Origin: Corbicula japonica
Taxonomy: Eukaryota > Mollusca > Bivalvia > Venerida > Cyrenidae
Assembly: GCA_038501625.1 (NCBI GenBank)
Contig: JAZAYU010000171.1
Span: 372,001-436,000 of the forward strand
Length of the DNA: 64,000 nucleotides
Reading direction: 5' to 3'
The position numbers and the translations under genes were made by a program. Position 1 is the stretch's first letter; the number at the start of each line of letters is the position of its first letter. The notes under the pieces were generated by a model that was given only the letters and a program-made list of their open reading frames with translations, did no database searches and had not been told where the DNA came from. This document shows, in pieces, positions 48,001 to 60,000 of this stretch.

Positions 48001-51000
48001 TCTAGAGTAGTGAAGGGCATATAATTATGTATGATGTATTGCCTACAGGTTCTCAATAGAGTTTGACCAAAGTAAGGCCTTGGGGTCACTTTTGACTGAA
48101 CCCTTTTGGACATTGTAACCCAGACTTTTACACACAAAGCAATATGACCATGAGTGGATGGGTCGATGCTGTGTACAGTACAATATATCATAGAAGACAA
48201 ACTAAAGCCGAAAAAACCGGCTTTGTTAATGCATTTTCTGCATTTCCCCCTTGTTTGAATGGTCATTCAGATGCTGGTGATGTGCTTGATGGTGCTGATA
48301 TTAAAGTTAATGGTTTCCATCATTTTTACAATGGACATTTTGGACATTGATAATTGTAGAAACAGTAAATGCACACCTGAAAATCATTTGTATAAGTGCT
48401 AGTTAATAAACTATTTTCAGTTCCAAACTCCTATATTTTGCTTCAAAATCAACCAAAACCTCCTATATTTATTGCAAAAATATTCCTATATTTTTCCTAT
48501 ATTTTGGAGATGACCTGGTTGACAGCCTGTGGTCTATTTCTTTCATATGGAGAATCGTTGGAACTTGGATGTTTGATGACCAGATTAGGCAGATATTTTT
48601 TATGCCTCCATTCCCGATTTCGAAATTGCCTCTTTATCCTGTTTTCCAATACCAGTCGTACTTTGGTCAGGGGGTTGCCGATCATGGTGATGTATTGAGC
48701 CTATTGAGAGAAACGTGTTACAATGGTACATGTAGCTAACAATGGCAAATGTTAAAATTAGCAAAAACCTTAAAATCATTTTATTTGATCACAGGAACCT
48801 GAATTTCTTTCAATAATCACCCCGTCCCCTCATATATGCAGGGTTCGACATTAAGGCCCGACCGAACGACATTTACTAGTTAATCGACGATTCGGTCTTC
48901 TCAAGTCCTAGGCTAGCTGGACCTAGTGGTCGTGTTGCAAAATTCTCATTATCTGCCCAAATATCCTGTATTATAAAGTTTCAAAAGCAAAATTACGATA
49001 AATCTCTGACAATGTTTCCTTTAGTTACTGGAAACTTCGCCGTTACTATTTTTAAAGAATCTTGACATGCGTTCAACAGAATGGCTTATGTATCCAGATC
49101 AAGGCTGTTTTATCTAAAATAAAACACATAAAATGCCCGTATGTATACGTCATAGTCTATTTATTTCAACGAGCAACAACGAAACTAATAGACAATGACG
49201 TATCCATACGGGCATTTTCTAAGTCAAATCGAGGCTTTGTTTCGCAGATTTTATGATGTCGTAATGATAATCATTCATTTTATCTGCGTATTTATGTGCT
49301 CTGATGATCCGTTATATAATGATTAAACATTATTATTGTAAAATAAAACCAACTAAAAACAAATGCTGCAAACTTACTCGCGACAGTTCCGTTTTGATAA
49401 ATAAATTAAATGATGGAATCCCAAGTAATACGACATTGGACCGTTTCCGGTTTTGTTTTGATATTCTGACAGACGACAGTTAAATGTCAAATACGAATGA
49501 TCTTCTTAATTTTGGACATTGGCATTGAAGGTACCTATTTATTCATACAATGCCTACTTAGCCCTTGAACTTAGGTGGCATGTGGGACATAGGGCAAAAC
49601 GTCCTGACTGATGTGTGACTATAACCTAGTAACTATGTGTAACTCATACCTAACATTATTTTGAAGTTCAGTGTTGTCAACAAAAAGTCATGATTGACAG
49701 TTCAGAATTGAAGCTATTTTTTATGATACTCACAGTTTCTAATTTTGATTAGTTATATTGTTTGTTCATGGTATATATGCATGTTTAACTTATGTACATA
49801 TATCAGTGCTGTGCCCTTACAACAAGCCTGTGTACATTTTTAGTGTTGTAGTACCGTTTAAATATTGGTCTAGTTCATGTTAGGTCAGGTCTAGTAGATT
49901 TTCAAAGAAACTGGACCACTGGTCCAGTTATTGAAAAAGTTAACGTCGAACCCTGATATGATGTTGGACCCTATATACATATATAATAAACACAAGGAAT
50001 GCAACGGATTCGTACCCCACCCACTAACCCGTTATAAGAATTTTCGAGCTGCAGCATTGACACAGAGTTTGCTAGTCAAACATTTGAACAAAATGAAAAC
50101 CCATTATTACCAATCATAGCGCTTCAATAAAAGTCATTCTGGAATTGGCTGTCAAACGTTTGTTTCCTTCTTTAATTTTGTCCACTCCATTGCGTGACAT
50201 CACTCAGTTCTACACCGGGGAAAATGAAAAATAATGTTTTTGAAATATGAAAATAACATGATACTACTGTATTGATTCTAAAAATATATATTAATGTTAA
50301 ATTGTAATAAAGATTAATGTGTTCAAGTTGTTGTTCATTTGTTTCAATAAAATGAAATGTAAATATAGCATGTGGGAAAACCAGGGGGAAGAGAGCTGTT
50401 TGTTCCGTAGGTTGCACTAAAGTAAAACCCAAATCCCATTTTGCGATTGTAAATTGCCAATCTCCAATGTCAAATAAATATGCGTTCTATCATCTTGTTT
50501 GCAAGCTAACCACATTAGCATATGAATGTGTACGTTTTGTCTTGACAAATCAACAACAAATATGCTTGTTGAACATTACTGTGTTCTGACCTTTGTGGTC
50601 CAATTTGAAACGGGGTATCGCAGGAACGTTGCAACAATGTTGTTTGTAGATCGCTTCAATAAATAAAATATAGGCATGAAGTTAATCCAGTTTCAAGTAC
50701 TCCTCTTTTAAGCCATACAATTCACCGATTTAGTATATTTGGACGGCATTTTTGTGATTTTAATACAACCAGAATGGAACAAAGCATTTTCACTGCGTTC
50801 GCAAACAGAAACCAGAAATAGGATTTTTCTAAATTCCCATTCGCCCTGGTGTAGAACGTCACGCAATGGAGTGGACGACAAAATAAAGAACAAAACAAAC
50901 GTTTGATAACCGATTCCAGAATGACTATTATTAAGGTGCTATGATTGCTAATAACAGATTTTTATTTTGTTCACATGTTTGACCAGCAAAAACTCTGTGT

Positions 51001-54000
51001 CAAGGCTGCAGCTGGAAAATTCTTATAACAGGTTAGTGGGTGGGGGTACAAGTCCATTGCATTCCTTGTGTTTATTATATATGTATATAGGGTCCAACAT
51101 CATATATGTGGGATCGTGGTGATTTATGAAAGAAATTCAGGTTCCTGTGATTTGATTTAGCAATACATTGTGATAAGTTATATAAATGATCTAATGCTGG
51201 GACTTAAATGTAAAATTTTCTCATTCTTTATCAACCTTTACAGACATAGCTGATGCCGCTATCCTGATTCTTAACTGAGAAAACTGATAAAGTAACATAA
51301 AACGAAATTATCACTGGTGTCACTTAGTATATTTTAACATATGCATAAACTATCTACTGAAAAGTTTGTTGATTTCAACAAACATTTTAAAATATGATTA
51401 ATTTTACACATAGCTGCAATGTCGTCATACAAACGCGTACCCCCCTGACCGATAGTACAGAATTACCGAATTCCGTTGTTTAGACACTAATTTCGAAATG
51501 GTCAATTTAATAACAGTTGGCTCAAAAGTTACCAGTTTTGCATGATGGTTTGTTTGAATAAAGACCAAAAAGCCGGTAAAAGTGTATTGGTATTGTAAAA
51601 ATTGACTGATTTAAGCTAAATATAAAGTGCATACCAAAATTTCCCAAAATGGACCATTTTATCGATGTGAACATTCCCAAAATGGGCATTTTTGTCGATA
51701 AAAAATTCCCAAAATGTCCAGACTCCTTTTCCCAAAATAGGCAGAAAAAAACCCTGAACATTGAGCAAAAAATTTACTGAAATTTAACTTGTTTGCTAAA
51801 AACTCTGACTAAGAATTGCCTATCCAAAAGCCCACCATGTGCAAGAAGAATAGATAAGATTGCAAAACTGATCAAATCAAAACAGTAAATAAAAAGTAAA
51901 AATTATTAAAAGTAAATAACTAGTATTTCAAATTTAACTCAACTTCAGTAATTTTTTATGGGAAGCTCTCATAATTAATGCTTATCCCTGAACCACAACT
52001 TATCAACTATCAAAGTAAAATACATGTAATATAATACCGTATTGTATTAGAATTTGGTTTTTATCGATAATTTTAATATAAACAACCTCATATGGGCACT
52101 GCTCTGTAGTTCTGGAAAGTTGTTAAAAGTTCTTGCTCCCTTCCAACATGCAAAACTGTATTTTACAAGCTTAAAGATATAATTGTCAGTATATAATGAA
52201 ACTAATGCCTTTCTAATTTATTTACATGTATTTGGAGAGAAGGAAAATCTTGGAACATTCTTAAAAAGCACATTGAAATATAATCTTTATGTAAACAATT
52301 AATGAATGAAAACTAACGTTTGTTGCTAATATAATAGAAAAAGTTTGTAATTACATGTACAGTTAGTGTATTTTGTTATTATTTCAGGACAGAGAAAAAA
52401 CATTGGATGATTGGATTGTTCTGTGGGTGTGCCACGCTATATTCTTGTAGAACTGTGATGCCACTATGTGCTATGTCTATTTCCAAAGAGCTGGGATGGG
52501 ACAAGACACAATCGGTATTTTAATTGTGCTATTTATATATATAGATCCATTTACGGTATATGAATTGTTTTCATATTCACATATTAAGTTCATCTGTTCC
52601 TGCAGATGAGCTAACATTATACAGTGGCTTCTTTCATCGTTTTACCAAAGTTGCTTATTAATCCATATTTTTAAATGACTACCAAGGATACAGGAATTTA
52701 TCTTGTCAATTAAATATTTTAAATATTGGATAAATTGATGTAGTGTCAATATTATTGTCTTAAAAGACTGATAGATAAATCAGTGCCATCCTAATATTGG
52801 TACAGATTGGCCAATATATTCATACTTTCAGATTTGGTTCTACACTATTTGCTGTTCAGAATGTTGACTCTTTACTGCATAGACAAACCTACATTGCATG
52901 GGCGAACAGTCTAGCTCCAGATTAGCCCACCTATCTATTAATCTATGCCGTCTGCACAGGATCTACACTGTTTGTTTTTAGTTTCAATATGTTATTTCTC
53001 ACAAAGATGTGACCAATGCAAATCCAGATCAGACAACACAGATGTTCTGGATGATCAACACTGGTCCCACATGTGTTAAAATGCAATATATAGAATATTG
53101 GGTTAATTCTTGCAAAACAACAATTTCAGCAGTGATTGTGACAACCTGTTTGAAGAAATCAACAGTTCAATAAAGAAATTGTCAAGTCCAGCAGGACACA
53201 GGTTAATAAAGTGAATTTAAACCTTCATTTTCAGGGTTCTGTTTTGTCAGCTTTCTTCTGGGGTTATACAATGACACAGTTTCTGGGTGGTTACCTGAGT
53301 GACCGTGTTGGCGGTGATGTTGTGTTGCCAATAGCGGCTTGCTGCTGGTCTCTGGTCACGTTTTGGACTCCACAGTTGGTGCAAATCTCAGAAGATAAAT
53401 TTCTCACGTTGAGAATCATCATATTTTCTAGGGTGTTACTGGGTATATTTCAAGGTAAATACATTTTTTAATTTTTATGTAGACTTGAGCACAACCCTTT
53501 ACTCCGTATGGTTTGGCTTTTATCCCATGTGCACAGTGTAGATCCAGATCAGCATGCACATCTGTGCAGTCTGATCAGGATTTACATGTGCTTCATGGTC
53601 AAAAATAAACGAATGAATTCATCTAAATGTGAACAGTTTAGAGCCTGTGTCCAAGGTTATAAAACTGAGCATGGAAACCAGTCTCAAATCTCATGCATCT
53701 GATGGCTGAAATGGCGACCAGTTGCCATTTCAGCCAATCAGATGCTTGAGATTTGAGACTGGTTTCCAATCTCAGCTTTATAACCTTCAGTCCTGATCAT
53801 ATGGATCTGCAGGCTAATCTGGATCTACACTGGTCACATAAGTAATTAAAACCATAATTTTATTTGGAGTAAAGGGTTAATAATTTTTGCAATTGAAAGT
53901 TATAATATTCATTCAACATTAAGTGTATTTTCTTTATTACAGGAAAAATATTGTTCAATTTTTACTTTATAATTCAAAGTAAATTAACTACATCAACATA

Positions 54001-57000
54001 AATTTTGTAAAATTATACAACATTTTTTTTGGACATATATTTTAGCATAAACATAAATTCATGGATTTTGCGATAAAACACTGCAAAAAGAGTGCATATG
54101 ATATCTTTGAAAGGATTTGAAATTGCAGCATGCGCCAGAAGTGAAATAAACAGAAAATCAATACATCCTGAATAACAATGATTTTCAGTTTTAGCCAGAA
54201 GTAAACATACTGTAAAATACATGTAGATATAGTATGTTTTAAACATATGTTCCAAAATTCAATGTATGTGAATTGGAAATGAGGTGGATGTTCAAATCTT
54301 GATAATAATATGAATGCAATAGTACATTACTGTTATTCCAGCTGCTAAAATACACGTTACATCAGTTAAGTGATTGAAACTCACTTGAGTTTAATTCAAG
54401 ATTATCTTCATAGTTGCTCTTATGCATGATTGTACAATGTGCCAAGTTTGTTCAATGATTTTATTCTCATTTTTACATTAGAATATGGATATAACTCTAG
54501 AAATAAAGATAAAACGTCTACAGACTTGTTTATATATACTACAAAGAGAAGATAATTATTTCATAACAGTCCTTGCAAACAGCCTTGTGGAGTGTTACTT
54601 TTCAGTTTATGAAGAAAGCCACCAAGCATACAAATTTAATAAACACATAACAATCAGTTTCAAAAAATTTTTTCACCTAACCAGATTTTAACTACACAAG
54701 CACTGCATGACATGCATTAGATCAAAGTAAGATAGTTTTGATTGGTTTGGGATAAGCTGTTCCATTATATGAGACAAGTTCTCAGCGTTGTCTGACTGTT
54801 GCAACAGATCTGATTCATAATTATATCACTTTATGTTCCTAACTTCTTAATGCATGCAGAGAAGTCAATGTTGCTATATGGTGATTGTTACTAACAGCAT
54901 TTTAGGCTTTTGGAGATGCTGAAATGGTCAAGCATTAACCTTTGTGTTCGTTTTAATTCCGTCATATTCCTTTAGGTGCTGAGTGTAGATCCAGATCATT
55001 CTTTAAGTCTGATCAGTATTTACACTGTTTGCTTCTTGATTAGAAATGACTAATAAACCTTAAAGCAATCAGTGTACCTCCAGATCAGACTGCACAGATG
55101 TGCAGGTTTGTTATTATCTGGGTCTACAGCACTGTGCTGGCACATGGTGTACAAGTCATATTAAAAGGTTATGAACAGCACTTGTTACATCTCAACCATT
55201 GTAGATCCAGATCACTGTGCAATTCCATGCACTCTGATCAGCATCTACACTGTTTGCTATTTAGATTTCTGTTAAGCACCCACAAGTGAAACATGAATGG
55301 ACTTGCATAATGATACCATTAAATAAATTCAGTGGATGAAAACAAAAGGGAGACTAGATGGAATCTTTTTGTGGTGGAATAGTTCTGTGGCTGCACAGTG
55401 TATATTTGCCACATACAGTGCTTTCTGAAGAGCCTAATGTAAACCAAGCTCTGTTTTCATGAGGCCAACAACTTGTGAGCCCTTTCCTCCATTTATACAC
55501 GTTTTATAGCATTTGTGAGCAGTGTACATCCAGATCAGCCAGCACATCTGTGACTAGTGATCAGGATCTACACATTTCACTTGTAGGTTCAATAGATTAT
55601 TTTCAATCAAGATGCAGCCGGTGCAGATCCATATCAGATGGCATAGATGTGCTAGCTGATCGGGATCTACACTGGTCACACACACATAAAAGCATGTATA
55701 TATAGAGTAAAGGGTTAACACATACCCCAACATTGGATCTGAACTGAAAAACTACTTTTATTACAATATTTTAAATCTAAATCTTACTGGATCTACTAGT
55801 ATCGTATGATAAATAGACTGCAATTTGTGATGTTTAAATTATTTGTAGGGGTTTATATGCCATCTATTACAAGTTTTATCGGGCAATTTGTGCAACAAAT
55901 AGAGAGGTCATCTTTCTCTGCGTTTGTTGTGGCAGGGACTTATGGGGGGTGAGTATGGGTGTTCATTTGCCAACCAGACGTGACTTCCTGTTGGGAATGT
56001 AGAATGTACCTGGTCCTATGATCATGGTATAGAATGTATTTAATATATATGTCATATGCAAGCTGATGTGCTTTTCTAAGTAAGCAAATGGTTATTTACA
56101 CAGTTTTTTTTTAAATCTTTGTTGCTTGGGTTAACACAGGCATTTGACTTGAATCAGTAAAAGAAATCTGGAGAACCAGTTATTTTGTTTTTGTTTTTGA
56201 AATTTCATAATTTTCTTTCTTTCCAAAAAATTGTTACAAAGGAGAAACAAGAAACCAATTGCTTTTGAAGTGAGTTCTGTATGATTTCACCAATTGGTGC
56301 TTTTAAGCATTTCAGCTTTTGCAGTAAGACATGGTTGTGGTATACTTATGGATTCTATTTATCAGGCTTGATGTAGCTAACAAGAAATAAGCCATGCATG
56401 CTTTAACATACTAAACCATGAACAACATTTTGACATGTTCATAAAATGTGCATTGTCTGTATAACACAATACCACACAATTGTAACTTTTACAACAAATT
56501 TCTGGCATGATCGTAATTTTTTTAAAGGTATATTTTTTCAGTTTGTACCACACAAGAATGCACTTAAGTTTTTATGTTACATACACATTAAAAAAATCAT
56601 ATCTGAATCACAAAATGTACTGAACTATTGTATTCATATTAGGTATCAAAGATAGCCACGGAGGCAGTGTCAGGGTGGGGTGGAGGGAAGAGGGACTGAA
56701 GGATGTAATGTCATGATTAGAAACTTACTTTTTCCTGAAGTTATTGGAAAAGTTTTGAAAATACCAATGTCTGTTAAATGCAAATCAATTACCTCATAAT
56801 ATTTGCTAGAAAAGTTTTAACCTGTTACTCTATATAATTATATGCTTTTACCACATGGGCGGACAGTGTAAATCCAGATCAGCTGGCACATCCTGTTCGG
56901 TTAAAGATTCTTAGGTTATTTCTGACCAAGAAATGATCAGCATAGATCTAAATACGAGCACATAATCCATTGGCACAGATGTGCCAGCTGATCTGGATCT

Positions 57001-60000
57001 ACACTGGTCACCCATGTTTTAATTTGTATATAGGTCATAAAAAGTAAATAAAATGCCTTTCTGTGCAAGAAGAATTTTGATAATAATGAAATATATTGTT
57101 GTGCTATAGTAGAGAGCATTGGACTAATCCGCTTGTTGAGCATTATTTGCTTTATTAGGTTTTCACTATCCTGGCATAAGCTCCTTGGTATCCAGGAAGA
57201 TCGATCAAAATGAGCGGTCTCTGGCATACAGTCTAATATGTTCGGGGACTCATCTGGGGTAAGATTTCCGCTGCACATGTGTTTCTAACCTCATGCAGTT
57301 CTTAACCACGTCATCAACCAGAAAAATCCATGAAAAACATCTGTGTTGCTTGATGCTAAATAAATAAGTAAAGTATGGCGTATTTCTAACCCAACAGGTT
57401 TTCACTACCCTGGTTTTAGTTCACTTATTTCACGGAAGATTCCAGAACATGAACGTTCTCTTACATACAGCATTATATGTGCAGGGTCTCATCTGGGGTA
57501 AGCTTGGTTTCTTCTCTATATCTCTTCTACACTAACATGGGTGAAAATTTCAGGATAATGCCTGAAATTCAGGATTCTGTGTGTCTAAAAATGGTTGATT
57601 TTCTTATTTTCCCTATGTTAATTGACAAATTTTCAGGATTTCAGGTTTTCCAGAATTCCCAATTTTCACCCATGCACTTAACCTTTTACACCATTTATAC
57701 AGGTTTTAGGCGTGTGTGAACCATGTAGATCTAGATCAGCCATCACATCCTTGCTGTCTCATCAGAACCTATACTAGATGTGTTGGCTGATCTGGATCTT
57801 CACTGTTCAACCATGAATAACAGCCATTTCCCATGGTGTTAAGGGTTAACTAGCTTTTCTTTATCTGTTACATGGTAAGTTAACCCTTTCCTGTATAGAT
57901 ACGCATTTTTACGCATGTGCGACCAGTGTAGATCCAGATCAGCCGGCACATCCGTGCTGTCTGATCAGGATCTGCACTGATCGCATTTTGGTCAGAAATA
58001 ACCTAATGAATCAAGAAGCGAACAGTTTAGATCTGGATCTAAACTGTTCGCCCTAGAAATTAAGGTGTGTCTGTACAGGAATGGGTTAAGTGCACACATT
58101 TACTCAGCAAAAGTCATCTTCAGACAAACAAAATGAATGAAATAAAATAATGAGAAATAATTGCAAGGTTCAAGCTAAATTTACTGCTTGTTAAAAATTA
58201 AAGCACAACATTTGTGTGTGCTTGAAATAAAAGACCTTGGAAAGCCTCTGCAAATATTTCACCAGCTTTGGTTTGCTGATGATAGATAATCTGGCTAGCT
58301 GTGTACACAGTTTGGTATTCATTTCTATGCAGTTTTCAGAATTAATAAGCTATTCATGTAACTAACTTGGCAGTAAATTTGCACCGAATCAGTTAACATA
58401 CATGTATCTGGCATCCAATCCTGCATCTGGCATCCAATCATGTTAAGTATCCGGAAACCGTTAATTAAACATACCTGGCCCCTTGTCATTTAACATGTCT
58501 AGTATCCCGCCATACCTTGCCCAAAATCATGTAACAAACCTGGCACATAATCTTCTAACATCACACACACAATCATATACCATATAGAGGTACCCAAGCA
58601 TATATACCACACAATCATGTAAGTGAACCTATCTGGACCCTAAAAATCATGAAACAGGCAGCCAATCATGTAACTTATCAGGCAGCCATTCATGTTACTT
58701 ATAAATCAGGCAGCCAGTCATGTAACATATCAGGCAGCCATTCATGTTACAAATCTGTGAGACAGTCATGAAACATATCAGGCAGCTAATCATGTAATAA
58801 TCAGGCAGCTAATCATGTAACACATCTGGTAGCCAATCATGTAACAATTCTGTTAGACAATCCTGTAATAAATCTTATCTGGCAGCCAATCATGTAACAA
58901 TTCTGTTAGACAGTCATGTATCTCAGTCACGTGAAAATAAGTTAGACTATCATGTAACATATTTGGCAGCTAATCATGTAATATATCTGGAAGCCAATCA
59001 TGTAACAATTCTAATAGACAATCATGAAACATATCTGCCACTCAGTCATGTAAAAAAATCTTGTAGACACTCACATAAGGTATCTGCCTCTCAACCATGT
59101 AAAATGTTTGGCACATAATAAAAAAACTGTCAGCCAATCATGTAACATATCTGCCAAGCAATTCTGTAACATATTTTGCACACAATCATGTACCATATAT
59201 GCCACACAATCTTTGTCAGGAATCAGTGCAACACAAGTGTTCAACTGAACACCCATCTAATTTTTTATAGCTGCTCTTAGCCCTCAGAACAAAGATGGTT
59301 TGGCAGAAAGAAGTGAACATCAGATAATTAAATCAGTTTAATTTTCAATCATCCGAATATCTAGCAAGGTGTCAGGCTATCAGTTATACAACTTAACTGG
59401 TACCCAATCCTGCAGGTGCCAAGGCACTTACAAACTCCCTCATGGTAACTTAACAATTATTCAGAACTTTCCAAAGTATATTTACTTAATCTGATATGGA
59501 TTGTATAATTAATTTTCAAATGATTTCTTTAGAAGAAAATGAAGAAAAAGTTTTTGATGGTCTGTAAGCATTAAACTTCATTTGCTAGAAATGACTTTTC
59601 ATTTTCATATATCCTTTAAAAGACTTAGATCTATAGACATGGGACTCAAATATGATTTTTGTGAGGATATTAACATGAATTTGTTTTAATAATCCAACAT
59701 GATTTCTAATTTTAGAACATTGTTGTGTGGAAGTCTGGGATCTTTAATTATGGAAACTTATGGATGGCAAATGGTATTTTATTTTTTGGGTAAGTTGCAA
59801 ATGTTTTTTAAAATGCTTTGTACTACATTTATTTTGCCCTGTGTACAGATTTTGTGTAAAGTACACAATATTTTAAACAGGCCACATATTAACCCTTTCC
59901 TCCATAGATACACCTTTATTGCAAGGGCGAACAGTTTAGATTCAGATCAGCCGGCACATACCCATGCTGACTGATCAGGATCTAAACTGTTTGCTTTTTT

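Noticed and set aside
47856..48266. 136-codon minus-strand ORF
   Set aside because: It lies inside a transposon, overlaps an opposite ORF, and has no recognisable motif. It could be a transposase exon relic, but I cannot support it.
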